Source: JAHJQQ01 sp963737555
Lineage (GTDB): Bacteria > Pseudomonadota > Gammaproteobacteria > Thiohalobacterales > Thiohalobacteraceae
Assembly: GCA_963737555.1 (NCBI GenBank)
Contig: CAVTTB010000009.1
Coordinates: forward strand, 372,001-436,000
DNA length: 64,000 nucleotides
Direction of reading: 5' to 3'
This document shows positions 24,040-33,960 of the stretch, piece after piece; position 1 is the stretch's first letter; every line of letters starts with the position of its first letter. The notes under the pieces are model-generated. The model did no database searches, was not told the DNA's origin, and saw only the letters and a program-made list of their open reading frames with translations. Position numbers and translations under genes: made by a program.

Positions 24040-26751
24040 TCACTGTTGTGTGTCGGTGTCGTTGAGACTGTCGAGCAGGTGCGCGCGGAGGGCGTCTTGC
24101 GCGGGTTGCTGCAACGGTTGGTTGTCGGTGTCGGTGATGTAGAACGCATCTTCGGCGCGCGAGCCGAAGGTGGCGATGCGCGCGTTTTGCAGGCGCACAC
24201 CACAGGTTGTGAAGGCGTGGCCGACGGCGGAGAGCAGGCCGGGCCGGTCGCGGGTGATCAATTCCATCACGGTGCGGCGGCTGGGTGTGTCGACGCCGAA
24301 GCTGATTTTGGTCGGGATGTTGAAATGCTGGAAGCGGCGTGGCGGACGGCGGGTGACATTTGGACGCTGAGTGCTCGAGCGTGCTCAAGGCCTTGGTCAG
24401 CGTGGCGATGATTTCCTGGGTCTGAAACGCACCTTGAATGGGGGTGCCGGATTCATCGAGGATCAGGTAGGTATCGAGGGCATGACCGTCGCGTGCGGTG
24501 GTGATGCGGGCATCGTGGATATCCAGGCCGAGCTGGTCGAGCAGGGCGGTGGTGCGTTCGAACATGGTGTCGTCGGCACGTGTGTAGATGAACAGCTCCG
24601 TGCCGCCGCGCGCGTCGCTGTGGCGCAGTTCGACCAACGGTATGTTCTGATCGGTGTGGCCGATGATGCAGCGGGTATGCCAGGCAATATCCTGTGGCGA
24701 ATGACGCAGGAAATAATCGTCATCCAGATTACCCCAGATGGCCTCGATGTCGGTATCCGCTACGCCGGCATCCCGCAGCAGCTGGCGCGCCTCGGTGCGC
24801 GTCGCCTCGATGAACTCGTCCTGCATGAACGGGTTGTCGAGGCCGCGGCGTAGGGCTGTGCGGGTGGCCTTGTACAGTTCCAGCAACAACGCGCTCTTCC
24901 AGGAATTCCACAGTTCCGGACTGGTGGCGCGGATATCCGCCACGGTCAGCAGATACAAATAGTTCAGTCGCGCCGTTGTCTGCATATGCCGCGCGAAATC
25001 GTTGATCACGGCGGGATCGGAGATATCGCGTCGTTGCGCCGTGGTCGACATCAGCAGATGGTTCTGCACCAGCCAGGCGACCAGCTGGGTATCGTGTTGG
25101 CTGAGATCGTGATGCATACAGAAAGCGATGGCATCGGCGGCGCCGAGTTCGGAATGATCGCCGCCACGCCCCTTGGCGATGTCGTGGAACAGCGCGGCAA
25201 GCAGCAACAGTTCGGGTTTTGGAATCGCGGCATACAGCTCGCTGTGCAGCGGAAATTCGTGCGCGTATTCGGCGACGGCAAAGCGCCGCAGATTGCGCAC
25301 TACGAACAGTGAATGCACGTCGACGGTGTAGACGTGGAATAGATCGTATTGCATCTGCCCGACAATGCGGCCGAAGGCGGGCAGGTAGGCGGCGAGGATG
25401 CCGTAGCGATTCATGCGCGCAAGCTCGTGCCAGACGCCGCGTGGTTGGCGAATGATCTCCATGAATATACTGCGCGCGCGCAGATCGTTGCGGAAATCGT
25501 CGTCGATGATATGGCGGTGGTCGCGGATCAGGCGAATGGTGGAGGCGCGTACACCCTTGAGTTCCTGGTGCTGCGCCAGCAGCAGAAAGATTTCCAGCAA
25601 GGCGAACGGATAGCGTTCGAAGACGCGTTCGTGCCGCGCTTCGATGAAACCCTTGCGTGCCTGAAAGCGCTTGTTGATCACCACCGGCTCGCCGGGATCG
25701 TCGGCGTAGAGGATCGCCTCCTGGAACAGTTGCAGCAGCATGTCGTTGAGGCGGTTCAGTTCGAATACGGTGCGGTAATAGTCCTTCATGAACTGTTCCA
25801 CCGCGAGCGCCGGGCCTTCACCTTGCTGGTAGCCGAGTTGTTCGGCCAGGGTGCGCTGATAGTCGAACAGCAGCCGGTCCTCCCGGCGCTGGTCAGGCTG
25901 TGCAGCGCGAAACGAATGCGCCAGAGAAACGCCTGGCCATCGCGTAGCGTGCAAAATTCATGTTCGGTGAGAAACTGTTGATTGACCAGGCCATGCAGCG
26001 TGTCGACGCCGAAGTGGCGTTTGGCGACCCAGCCGATCATTTGAATGTCGCGCAGACCGCCGGGACTTTCCTTGATGTTGGGTTCGAGGTTGTAGGATGT
26101 ATCGTGGAATTTATGATGCCGCGCGATCTGTTCTTCGAGTTTGCGCTCGAAATAACTGGCGCCGCACCAGATGCGTTTCTGGCTGGTGGCCTCACGCATC
26201 TGTTCGAAGAGTTCCGCTGAGCCGGCCAAGTGGCGCGCCTCGATCAGATTGGTCGCGACAGTGATGTCACGCTCACCCTCGGTGACGCAGTCCGACACCG
26301 TGCGCACGCTGTGACCGACCTCGAGGCCGATGTCCCATAACAAGGTCAGGAAGGCGGTGATGTGTGCGGTCTGTTGCGCGGTTTCGGTGGCCGGCAGCAG
26401 GATCATCAGATCGATGTCCGAGTGCGGCAGCAACTCGCCGCGCCCGTAGCCGCCGACCGCCACCAAGGTCAGGTGTTGTGCGTCATCGTGCAGCACACGC
26501 TGCCACATGGATTGCAGCACCCGATCGATCAATGCGCTGCGGCCATAGACCAAGTGTTCGGCGGGCATGCCTTCGATGAAGTGCCGATACAGCGTGGCCG
26601 CACCTGACTTCAATATCTCGCGCAGACGCGGGCCGGGTGTGGAGTCGGTGACGGCGGCTTCCAGCTGGTCTGCATCGCAGAGGTCGGGCAGTGCCGGTGA
26701 CTGGAGGGGATTGGAAGCGCTGACGGGGTGGGTGAGATCCCGGCTATTCAT
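24040..26751 (-). CDS. glnD: Bifunctional [protein-PII] uridylyltransferase/uridylyl-removing enzyme (two frame breaks)
   Basis: GlnD senses glutamine and adds or removes UMP on PII proteins, controlling nitrogen assimilation. Domains in order: nucleotidyltransferase with VGGYGRGELLPHSDIDLMIL, helical linker (ESPGGLRDIQMIGWVAKRHF), HD phosphohydrolase (LLLLAALFHDIAKGRGGDHS) and two ACT domains, the last with MELITRDRPGLLSAVGHAF. Frame breaks are near 25885 (before RREDRLLFDYQR) and near 24365 (between the ACT domains). Joined length is about 903 residues, normal for the family. The start overlaps the map stop (ATGA). Both breaks look like indel errors. Confidence 0.93.
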
Positions 26752-27536
26752 GGCAGCAACGGCATATGTTCCAGAGTTTCGTCGGCGCTCAGGGTCAACA
26801 CCTCAAAGCCGGTTTCCGTGACCAGTATGGTGTGTTCCCACTGTGCCGACAGACTGTGATCTTTGGTGACCACGGTCCAGCCATCCGGAAGCAGTTTGGT
26901 GTCGCGTTTGCCTGCATTGATCATGGGTTCGATGGTGAAGGTCATGCCGGCTACCAGTTCCATGCCGGTGCCCGGCGTGCCGTAATGCAGCACCTGAGGT
27001 TCTTCATGGAATTCGCGGCCGACGCCGTGTCCGCAGTATTCGCGTACCACCGAGAAATTCGCGGCCTCGGCGTGTTTCTGGATGGCGTGACCGATGTCGC
27101 CGAGGCGCGCGCCGGGCTTGACCATCTCGATACCGATACGCATCGCCTCGTAACAGACTTTGATCACGCGCTTGGCCTGCACCGAGGCTTCGCCGATCAT
27201 GAACATGCGGCTGGTGTCGCCGTGAAAGCCGTCTTTGATGACGGTGATGTCGATGTTCAGGATGTCGCCATTCTTGAGTATCTTGTCGCTGGGTATGCCG
27301 TGGCAGACCTGGTGATTCAGCGAGGTGCAGATCGACTTGGGAAAGCCGCGGTAATTGAGCGGAGCGGGGATGGCGTCGAGATCGTTGACGATATAATCAT
27401 GGCAGATCCGGTCCAGCTCGTCGGTGCTGATGCCGGCCCGGACATGCGGACGGATCATCTGCAGAACCTGCGCGGCGAGTCGGCCGGCAACCCGCATCTT
27501 GTCGATTTCTGTCGGTGTTTTGATGGTAACGGCCAT
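26748..27536 (-). CDS. map: Methionine aminopeptidase, type I
   Basis: Removes N-terminal methionine from nascent proteins. At 262 residues from ATG 27536 (MAVTIKTPTEIDKMRVAGRL), it shows the usual MetAP order: GFPKSICTSLNHQVCHGIP with a substrate-contact His, LNIDITVIKDGFHGDTSRMF with two metal Asp residues, REYCGHGVGREFHEEPQVLH with metal His, MTFTIEPMI with Glu, and AQWEHTILVTETG with the last Glu. A longer form from 27572 is open but adds non-family residues. The gene is divergent from rpsB and overlaps glnD by 4 bp. Intact. Confidence 0.95.
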   Translation of the reverse strand: MAVTIKTPTEIDKMRVAGRLAAQVLQMIRPHVRAGISTDELDRICHDYIVNDLDAIPAPLNYRGFPKSICTSLNHQVCHGIPSDKILKNGDILNIDITVIKDGFHGDTSRMFMIGEASVQAKRVIKVCYEAMRIGIEMVKPGARLGDIGHAIQKHAEAANFSVVREYCGHGVGREFHEEPQVLHYGTPGTGMELVAGMTFTIEPMINAGKRDTKLLPDGWTVVTKDHSLSAQWEHTILVTETGFEVLTLSADETLEHMPLLP

Positions 27537-27579
27537 GAGAACCCGTGATTTGGCAGAGGGATAGGCGACCAATTCTGAA

Positions 27580-27608
27580 TTGGCGCGCCGAGCAGTTTAT
27601 GGTATAAA
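27580..27608 (+). promoter_or_regulatory. Sigma70-type promoter of rpsB
   Basis: TTGGCG at 27580-27585 and TATAAA at 27603-27608 are separated by exactly 17 bases. They lie upstream of the structured rpsB leader and in the divergent gap to map. Transcription would start at about 27615, giving a leader of roughly 175 nt. Confidence 0.7.
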
Positions 27609-27622
27609 GGCGCGCTTGTTAA

Positions 27623-27758
27623 GCGGACCGAACCCTGGAACCGGAATTAGGGGTTTGGCCGTAATTCACACATACGTCGACAACGTGTGACTGGGTGCCC
27701 CGTTATCACCATATGGTTATTACCATGGTTTTATCGGGGTGGTCACACCGGACGTATG
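27623..27758 (+). ncRNA. rpsB leader RNA, probable S2 autoregulatory structure
   Basis: The 5' untranslated region of rpsB folds into a first hairpin (CGGACCGAACCC near 27623 with GGGTTTGGCCG ending near 27661) and a long interrupted stem. In the long stem CATACGTC (27671-27678) pairs with GACGTATG (27751-27758), GTGTGAC (27685-27691) with GTCACAC (27742-27748), and CCCCG (27698-27702) with CGGGG (27735-27739). Structured rpsB leaders through which ribosomal protein S2 represses its own mRNA are known in gammaproteobacteria; position and nested pairing fit that class. Confidence 0.72.
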
Positions 27759-27789
27759 GAGGCTCAACCCTTACAATCTGGAGTTTTAC

Positions 27790-28647
27790 ATGTCTAACGT
27801 CACTATGCGTCAGATGCTCGAAGCTGGCGTGCATTTCGGTCATCAGACCCGTTACTGGAACCCGAAGATGGCTCAGTACATCTTTGGCGAACGCAGCAAA
27901 ATCCACATCATCAATCTTGAAAAGACCTTGCCTCTGTTCAACGAGGCGATGAACTTCATGAGCAGTCTCGCGGCCAAGCGCGGCTCGATTTTGTTTGTCG
28001 GCACCAAGCGCGCGGCACGCGATGTCGTTGGCGAAGAAGCCAACCGCTGTGGCATGCCGTTCGTGAACTACCGCTGGTTGGGTGGCATGCTCACCAACTA
28101 CAAGACTGTGCGTCAGTCAGTCCGCCGTCTGAAAGAAATCATGGCGATGTCGCAGGATGGCAGCCTGGATCGCCTGAGCAAGAAAGAAGCACTGATGATG
28201 CGTCGCGAGATGGAAAAACTCGAACGCAGTCTCGGCGGCATCAAGGATATGAACCATTTGCCGGACGCGCTGTTCATCATCGACGTCGGCCATGAAAAGA
28301 TCGCCATCAGCGAAGCTGCCAAGCTCGGCATTCCGGTGATCGGTGTGGTCGATACCAACAACTCCGCTGTCGGTGTCGATTACGTCATTCCGGGCAATGA
28401 CGATGCGATTCGTGCCATCCAATTGTATGTGCGCGGTGCAGCCGATGCGGTTCTCGACGGCAAGGCTACGTCGGTGAGTATGCCGGGCAGCAACGACGAG
28501 TTCATTGAAATGGACGAAGCCGCGTCGCCTGGCGACAAGCCGGGCCGCGCCAAGCGCGGACGTGCTACGCCGGATAAGCGCCCGGCCATGGTCAAGACCC
28601 GTGGTGGTCGTGCTGCAGCGGCCGATGGGGAAGGCGAGGAAGCCTAA
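27790..28647 (+). CDS. rpsB: 30S ribosomal protein S2
   Basis: A 285-residue S2 protein, somewhat longer than the roughly 241 of Escherichia coli because of a basic, low-complexity C-terminal tail (KRGRATPDKRPAMVKTRGGR). Core motifs: MRQMLEAGVHFGHQTRYWNP, NLEKTLPLFNEA, VGTKRAARD, YRWLGGMLTNYKTVR, DALFIIDVGHEKIAISEA and VGVDYVIPGNDDAIRAI. S2 is a late-assembling protein of the small subunit. The ATG at 27790 is the only start matching the family; the frame is open further upstream through the leader. First gene of rpsB-tsf. Intact. Confidence 0.97.
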   Translation: MSNVTMRQMLEAGVHFGHQTRYWNPKMAQYIFGERSKIHIINLEKTLPLFNEAMNFMSSLAAKRGSILFVGTKRAARDVVGEEANRCGMPFVNYRWLGGMLTNYKTVRQSVRRLKEIMAMSQDGSLDRLSKKEALMMRREMEKLERSLGGIKDMNHLPDALFIIDVGHEKIAISEAAKLGIPVIGVVDTNNSAVGVDYVIPGNDDAIRAIQLYVRGAADAVLDGKATSVSMPGSNDEFIEMDEAASPGDKPGRAKRGRATPDKRPAMVKTRGGRAAAADGEGEEA

Positions 28648-28664
28648 GCTTCCTCCGTGTTGTG

Positions 28665-28695
28665 TTCCGTGGTGTGGCGATGCCGCGCCACGGAA
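28665..28695 (+). terminator. Hairpin between rpsB and tsf
   Basis: TTCCGTGG (28665-28672) pairs with CCACGGAA (28688-28695), with further pairing inside (GTGGC/GCCGC). No T-run follows, so it may be an attenuator or processing site rather than a full terminator. A smaller hairpin (28636-28655) overlaps the rpsB stop codon. The remaining gap to tsf has no gene. Confidence 0.5.
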
Positions 28696-28809
28696 TGCCG
28701 CTTCACCCACGAGTCCATGAGATAGCCGCGCGCCATCTTCGCGCGCGGTCTGTCACCAAAACATATTTTTCAGTCATCACCGAATTCAGATTTTCTGGGA
28801 GTTCAATCC

Positions 28810-29691
28810 ATGTCTATTTCAGCGACACAGGTCAAAGAGCTGCGCGAACGTACCGGCTCCGGCATGATGGAATGCAAGAAGGCCTTGCAGGAAGCCAATG
28901 GCGATATGGAAGTCGCTGTCGAATTGCTGCGTAAATCGGGTCTGGCCAAGGCCGACAAAAAAGCCGGTCGCATCGCCGCCGAGGGTTTGGTCATTATCGA
29001 ACTCTCCGCCGACCACAAGCGTGCAGCCGTCGTCGAGGTCAATTGCGAAACCGATTTCGTCGCCAAGAAAGAGGAATTCCAGGGCTACGCCGACAAGGTC
29101 GCTCAGCGCATCCTCAACGGCAGCCCCGATTCACTCGAAGCCTTGCTCGCCATGCCCTTGCAAGACGGCGGTGTCAGTGTCGACGAGGCGCGTAAAGAGC
29201 TTATTGCCAAGATCGGTGAAAACATCAATGTGCGTCGCTTTACCCTGGTCGAGACCAACGGTGTCTTGGGTGCTTATCTGCACGGCACCCGCATCGGCGT
29301 GCTGGTCGAGATGAAGGGCGGCAGCGAGGATCTGGCCAAGGATATCGCCATGCACATTGCGGCCAGCCGGCCGGTGTGTGTGAACGAGTCGGAAGTCTCT
29401 GCCGAGTTGATTCAGAAAGAGCGCGAGATTTTTGCCGCCCAGGCTGAGCAGAGTGGCAAGCCAGCCGACATCATTTCCAAAATGGTCGATGGCCGCATCA
29501 AGAAGTTCCTGGCGGAAGTCACGCTGGTCGGACAGCCGTTCGTCAAAGATCCCGATACCACCGTGGCCAAGCTGCTGGAAAAGGCCGGTGCGACCGTGCT
29601 GAGTTTCCAGCGCATGGAGCTGGGCGAAGGTATCGAGAAGAAGAGCGAGAATTTCGTCGAAGAAGTGATGGCGCAGGCGCAGGGCAAGTAA
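28810..29691 (+). CDS. tsf: Translation elongation factor Ts
   Basis: EF-Ts exchanges GDP for GTP on EF-Tu. The 293-residue protein has the hallmark N-terminal module ATQVKELRERTGSGMMECKK followed by ALQEANGDMEVAVELLRKSG, the core VEVNCETDFVAKKEEFQGYA with the conserved TDFV, and HIAASRPVCVNES plus FVKDPDTTVAKLLE later. ATG 28810 follows TGGGAG. It is preceded by hairpins but probably transcribed from the rpsB promoter. Intact. Confidence 0.97.
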   Translation: MSISATQVKELRERTGSGMMECKKALQEANGDMEVAVELLRKSGLAKADKKAGRIAAEGLVIIELSADHKRAAVVEVNCETDFVAKKEEFQGYADKVAQRILNGSPDSLEALLAMPLQDGGVSVDEARKELIAKIGENINVRRFTLVETNGVLGAYLHGTRIGVLVEMKGGSEDLAKDIAMHIAASRPVCVNESEVSAELIQKEREIFAAQAEQSGKPADIISKMVDGRIKKFLAEVTLVGQPFVKDPDTTVAKLLEKAGATVLSFQRMELGEGIEKKSENFVEEVMAQAQGK

Positions 29692-29742
29692 GCCCCTGAC
29701 ATAGGCCGTCTTGCCACAGGCTGGCAAATACAGGGCGGTACA

Positions 29743-29769
29743 CAATGGGGTCGCGCTGCGGCCCCATTG
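29743..29769 (+). terminator. Hairpin between tsf and pyrH
   Basis: CAATGGGG (29743-29750) pairs with CCCCATTG (29762-29769) around a GC-rich 11-base loop that can pair further. There is no T-run, so it is a weak or partial terminator. Otherwise the 183-bp gap between tsf and pyrH appears empty. Confidence 0.45.
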
Positions 29770-29874
29770 CGTACATGGCATTTGCATTCGAAAAAGACGA
29801 CAATGACCCGCGCATCGCGCAAGGCATCAGCGATCGCTTCATAACATAGCCATAACTTGCTGAAAAAACGGACT

Positions 29875-30597
29875 ATGCCAGACTCAAAACCGCGCTATCG
29901 AAGAATCCTCCTCAAACTCAGCGGCGAGGCCCTCGCGGGCGACGGTTCCGGTATCGATCCGGCGGTGCTCGAACAGTTCGCCGGTGAGATTCATGCGCTG
30001 GCCGAACTCGATGTAGAGATCGGCTTGGTTATCGGCGGCGGCAACATTTTCCGCGGCGCCGGTCTGGCGGCCGCCGGTATGGATCGCGTCGCTGGCGATT
30101 ACATGGGCATGCTGGCGACGGTCATGAATGCCTTGGCCATGCAGGACGCGCTGCGCCGATTGGGTACCGAGGCGCGGGTGATGTCGGCATTGGCGATTGC
30201 CGCGGCCTGCGAAAACTTTTCCCGCGAACGGGCGCTGCGGCATCTGGAAAAGGGCCATGTGGTGCTGTTCGCCGCCGGTACCGGCAATCCCTTTTTCACC
30301 ACCGATTCGGCCGCCGGTTTGCGCGCCATCGAAATCGGCGCCGAGATCATGTTCAAGGCGACCAATGTCGACGGTGTGTACTCGGCCGATCCCAAAAAAG
30401 ACCCGAACGCACAACGTTTCGAGCGTCTGAGTTATGACGAAGCACTGCGCCGGAATCTCATGGTGATGGATCACACCGCCATCATTCTGTGCCGGGACCA
30501 CAATATGCCGCTGATGGTGTTCGACATCCATCAACCGGGCAATCTCCTGCGGGCCGTGCGTGGCGAAGCGGTCGGCACGCTGGTCGAAAAGGAGTAG
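29875..30597 (+). CDS. pyrH: UMP kinase
   Basis: Phosphorylates UMP to UDP in pyrimidine nucleotide synthesis; a hexameric bacterial amino-acid-kinase-fold enzyme. The 240-residue protein has RRILLKLSGEALAG at the nucleotide site, GLVIGGGNIFRG, DYMGMLATVMNALAMQDALR and GTGNPFFTTDSAAGLRAIEI, all classical UMP kinase motifs. ATG 29875 chosen; the frame is open from a TTG at 29857 but that adds non-family residues. It is followed after 7 bp by frr. Intact. Confidence 0.97.
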   Translation: MPDSKPRYRRILLKLSGEALAGDGSGIDPAVLEQFAGEIHALAELDVEIGLVIGGGNIFRGAGLAAAGMDRVAGDYMGMLATVMNALAMQDALRRLGTEARVMSALAIAAACENFSRERALRHLEKGHVVLFAAGTGNPFFTTDSAAGLRAIEIGAEIMFKATNVDGVYSADPKKDPNAQRFERLSYDEALRRNLMVMDHTAIILCRDHNMPLMVFDIHQPGNLLRAVRGEAVGTLVEKE

Positions 30598-30604
30598 GAG
30601 CACC

Positions 30605-31162
30605 ATGATCGACGACATCATCCAAGATGCCAAAAGCCGCATGGCCAAAAGCGTGGAGACGCTGCGCCACGAACTGACCAAATTGCGCACCGGTCGCGCG
30701 CACACCAGCCTGCTGGATCACATCACTGTGGATTACTACGGCAGTGAGGTTCCGCTCAAGCAGGTGGCCAATGTCAATGTCGAAGACGCGCGCACACTGG
30801 TCGTAACACCCTGGGAAAAACCCATGGTGGCGGTGATCGAAAAGGCCATTATGAAATCCGATCTCGGCCTGAACCCGAACACGGCCGGCACGGTGATGCG
30901 CATCCCGTTGCCGCCGCTGACCGAAGAACGTCGCCGCGACATGATCAAAGTGGTGCGTCACGAAGCGGAAGGCGCGCGCGTGGCGATCCGCAACATCCGT
31001 CGCGACGCCAACAACGATTTCAAGGAACTGCTCAAGGAAAAAGAGATTTCCGAGGACGATGAACGGCGCGCGCAGGAGCAGATCCAGAAACTCACGGATC
31101 AGGCCGTCGCCGATGTCGAGAAGGTGCTACAGGCCAAAGAGGCCGAGCTGATGGAGGTCTGA
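30605..31162 (+). CDS. frr: Ribosome recycling factor
   Basis: A 185-residue RRF, which with EF-G splits post-termination ribosomes. Motifs: MAKSVETLRHELTKLRTGRA in the first helix, LDHITVDYYGSEVPLKQVAN, KAIMKSDLGLNPNTAGTVMR and IPLPPLTEERRRDMIK. ATG 30605, GGAGCACC upstream, 7 bp after pyrH. Intact and of standard length. Confidence 0.97.
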   Translation: MIDDIIQDAKSRMAKSVETLRHELTKLRTGRAHTSLLDHITVDYYGSEVPLKQVANVNVEDARTLVVTPWEKPMVAVIEKAIMKSDLGLNPNTAGTVMRIPLPPLTEERRRDMIKVVRHEAEGARVAIRNIRRDANNDFKELLKEKEISEDDERRAQEQIQKLTDQAVADVEKVLQAKEAELMEV

Positions 31163-31181
31163 GGCGGTCACTGCCAGGGTT

Positions 31182-31949
31182 ATGTCAACGGTGAGTCGTA
31201 TCGATCAGAACAATGCCGCGCCGGCGCGGCCACGGCACATCGCCATCATCATGGATGGCAATGGCCGTTGGGCGCGTGGCCGCGGCATGCCGCGCCCGCT
31301 TGGGCACCGCGAAGGTGTCAAGGCGGTGCGTCGCGTGGTCGAGGCGTGCCGCAAACATGAAATCGAGGCGCTGACCTTGTTCGCCTTCAGCAGCGAGAAC
31401 TGGCGGCGGCCACCCACCGAAGTCAGTCTGTTGATGGATCTGTTCATCAGCACCCTGCAGAAGGAAGTCGACAGCCTGCACGCCAATGGCGTGTGCGTGA
31501 GCTTCATCGGCGATCGCACACCGTTTTCCAAGAAGCTGCGCAAGCTGATGGAAAACACCGAGCAGCTGACACGAGATAACCCCGGCCTGCAGCTGGCGAT
31601 TGCCGTCAACTACGGTGGTCGTTGGGATATCGCGCAGGCGGCACGGCAAATCGCGGCGCGCGTACAAGCGGGGGAACTCGCGCTCGATGCCATCGATGCC
31701 GATCTGCTCGGACGGCAGTTGTCGCTGGCCGCGTTGCCCGAGCCCGATCTGTTCATCCGTACCGGCGGCGAACAGCGCATCAGCAATTTCCTGCTCTGGC
31801 AGTTGGCCTACACCGAGCTGTATTTTACCGATACCCTGTGGCCGGATTTCGACGAGAACAGTTTGCTCGACGCGCTGGCCTCGTTCGCGCGCCGGCAACG
31901 CCGTTTCGGTCAGACCGGCGACCAGGTGGAGCGTATTCAGGGTGCTTAA
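31182..31949 (+). CDS. uppS: Undecaprenyl diphosphate synthase (di-trans,poly-cis)
   Basis: Builds the C55 lipid carrier for peptidoglycan from farnesyl and isopentenyl diphosphates. The 255-residue protein has the cis-prenyltransferase motifs: HIAIIMDGNGRWARGRG with catalytic Asp25, GHREGVKAVR, LTLFAFSSENWRRP, NYGGRWDIAQAARQIA, DLFIRTGGEQRISNFLLWQL and AYTELYFTDTLWPDF. Its stop overlaps the GTG start of cdsA. ATG 31182 chosen. Intact. Confidence 0.96.
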   Translation: MSTVSRIDQNNAAPARPRHIAIIMDGNGRWARGRGMPRPLGHREGVKAVRRVVEACRKHEIEALTLFAFSSENWRRPPTEVSLLMDLFISTLQKEVDSLHANGVCVSFIGDRTPFSKKLRKLMENTEQLTRDNPGLQLAIAVNYGGRWDIAQAARQIAARVQAGELALDAIDADLLGRQLSLAALPEPDLFIRTGGEQRISNFLLWQLAYTELYFTDTLWPDFDENSLLDALASFARRQRRFGQTGDQVERIQGA

Positions 31950-32755
31950 ACGACTGCTGACCGCAGCGTTTCTCATTCCGCTGGCCGTATGGGGCATTCT
32001 GCGCCTACCGACACCGCTGTTTATCGCGGCGACAGGTGTGTTCATTGCGCTGGCTGTCTGGGAGTGGACCGGTCTGATTCCACTGCGCACGCTGCCGGCG
32101 AAGCTTGCTTATCTGCTCGGATTTTCCATTCTGGCCGGCGCTGCCTGGACCTTCCAACAGCAACAGCCCGCGTTGCTGATCTACTTGCTGCCGGTGGCCG
32201 TGATCTGGTGGTTGCTGGCGGCCGTGTGGTTGCGCGCGCCGCAGGTCGGGCACGATTGGGTCGCGTTTAAATTCGTACTGGCCGTGCTGGTGTTATTGCC
32301 CGCGTGGCTGGCACTGGCCGCGTCTGCACGGTCGCGCGGAACATGGGCCGGAACTCGCGCTGTTCATTTTCGTCTTGATGTGGGTTGCCGACAGCAGCGC
32401 CTATTTCGCCGGTAAGCGTTTCGGTCGACACAAACTCGCGCCGCGCGTCAGTCCCGGCAAGACCTGGGAAGGCGTGGCCGGCGGCCTGACCGGCAGCGCC
32501 GTGTTCGCGGTGTTCGCCGGACAATGGTTTGGCTGGAGCGGCGATCGGCTGATTGCGTTTGTGGCACTGGCGCTGGTGTGTGCGGCGATCTCGATTGTCG
32601 GCGATTTGTTTTTCAGTCTGCTCAAGCGCCAACAAAATCTCAAAGACACCGGCCATCTATTCCCCGGTCACGGTGGCATCCTGGATCGTATCGACAGTCT
32701 GCTCGCGGCGGTGCCGGTGTTTCTGTATGGCCTAAGTTGGTTGGCAGAGGTATGA
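31942..32755 (+). CDS. cdsA: Phosphatidate cytidylyltransferase (frame break near 32330)
   Basis: Makes CDP-diacylglycerol from phosphatidic acid, the branch point of phospholipid synthesis. A multi-pass membrane protein starting at GTG 31942 (MLKRLLTAAFLIPLAVWGIL). The frame slips near 32330 at GCCGCGTCTGCACGG. The other frame restores LHGRAEHGPELALFIFVLMW, then VADSSAYFAGKRFGRHKLAP, VSPGKTWEGVAGGL and the signature SIVGDLFFSLLKRQ..KDTGHLFPGHGGILDRIDS. Joined length is about 270 residues. An intact CdsA is essential, so this break must be an indel in the read. The stop overlaps the dxr start. Confidence 0.93.
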
Positions 32756-33960
32756 GCGCACAGCCGCGCATCGGCATCACTGTGTTAGGCGCGACCGGTT
32801 CCATCGGTCTCAGTACGCTGGATGTGATCGCTCGTCATGCCGAACAGTACAACGTCGTCGCGCTCACGGCGCACCGCGATGTCGACGGCATGTTGCACCT
32901 GTGCCGCAAACACCAACCGCGTTATGCCGTGATGGCCGATGCTGACGCCGCCGAGCGGCTGGAACGGGCACTGCGTGATGAAGCGTTGGCGATCACGGTG
33001 TTGTCGGGCAACCAAGGTCTGATCCAGGTCGCCGGTCTTGCCGAGGTCGACTACGTCATGGCCGCCATTGTCGGTGCCGCCGGTCTCGCGCCGACGCTGG
33101 AAGCGGCGCGCCGCGGCAAGCGCGTGTTGCTGGCCAACAAAGAGGCGCTGGTCATGTCCGGCGCGCTGTTCATGGATGAGGTGCGGCACAACGGCGCGCT
33201 GTTGTTGCCCATCGACAGCGAACACAATGCGATCTTCCAATGCATGCCTGCCGGTTTCACCGCCGGTGAGGTGCCTGCCGGCGTGCGGCGGATATTGTTG
33301 ACCGCCTCGGGCGGTCCGTTCCGCGCGACGCCGCTGGAACAACTCGCCAGCGTCACACCGGCGCAGGCCTGCGCGCATCCCAACTGGGACATGGGCCGCA
33401 AGATCTCGGTGGATTCCGCCACCATGATGAACAAAGGCCTGGAAGTGATCGAGGCCTGCTGGTTGTTCGGTCTGCCGGTCGAGCAGATTCAAGTGGTATT
33501 GCATCCGCAGAGTGTTATTCATTCGCTGGTCGATTACGCCGACGGCTCGGTGTTGGCGCAGCTGGGCAATCCCGATATGCGCACACCCATCGCCCACGCC
33601 CTGGCCTGGCCGGCGCGTATCGACTCGGGTGTGCAGCCGCTGGATCTGTTCGCCATCGGCCGACTGGATTTCGCCGCGCCCGATCCGCAACGTTTTCCCT
33701 GTCTGGAACTCGCCTATCAGGCGTGGCGTCACGGCGGTACCGCGCCGGCGATTCTCAATGCCGCCAATGAAGTCGCCGTGCAGGCGTTCCTCGACGGACA
33801 GTTGCGCTTCGACCGCATCGCCGCGGTCATCGAGGCAACGCTGGCCGAGTGTTCCATTGTCGCGGCCGACGACCTGCAACATATCTTCGATGCGGATGTC
33901 TATGCGCGGGAACGTGCCACGGCACAGGTGAGTGGCGCGCAGCGCAGGAGAATGTCATGA
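32752..33960 (+). CDS. dxr: 1-deoxy-D-xylulose 5-phosphate reductoisomerase
   Basis: Converts DXP to MEP in the non-mevalonate isoprenoid pathway, using NADPH and a divalent metal. The 402-residue protein starts at ATG 32752 (overlapping the cdsA stop). It has GATGSIGLSTLDVI for NADPH (13-26), LLANKEALVMSGALF, LLPIDSEHNAIFQC with metal Asp and Glu, RILLTASGGPFR, and SVDSATMMNKGLEVIEACWL. Isoprenoid output feeds uppS upstream. The stop overlaps the rseP start. Intact. Confidence 0.97.
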   Translation: MSAQPRIGITVLGATGSIGLSTLDVIARHAEQYNVVALTAHRDVDGMLHLCRKHQPRYAVMADADAAERLERALRDEALAITVLSGNQGLIQVAGLAEVDYVMAAIVGAAGLAPTLEAARRGKRVLLANKEALVMSGALFMDEVRHNGALLLPIDSEHNAIFQCMPAGFTAGEVPAGVRRILLTASGGPFRATPLEQLASVTPAQACAHPNWDMGRKISVDSATMMNKGLEVIEACWLFGLPVEQIQVVLHPQSVIHSLVDYADGSVLAQLGNPDMRTPIAHALAWPARIDSGVQPLDLFAIGRLDFAAPDPQRFPCLELAYQAWRHGGTAPAILNAANEVAVQAFLDGQLRFDRIAAVIEATLAECSIVAADDLQHIFDADVYARERATAQVSGAQRRRMS

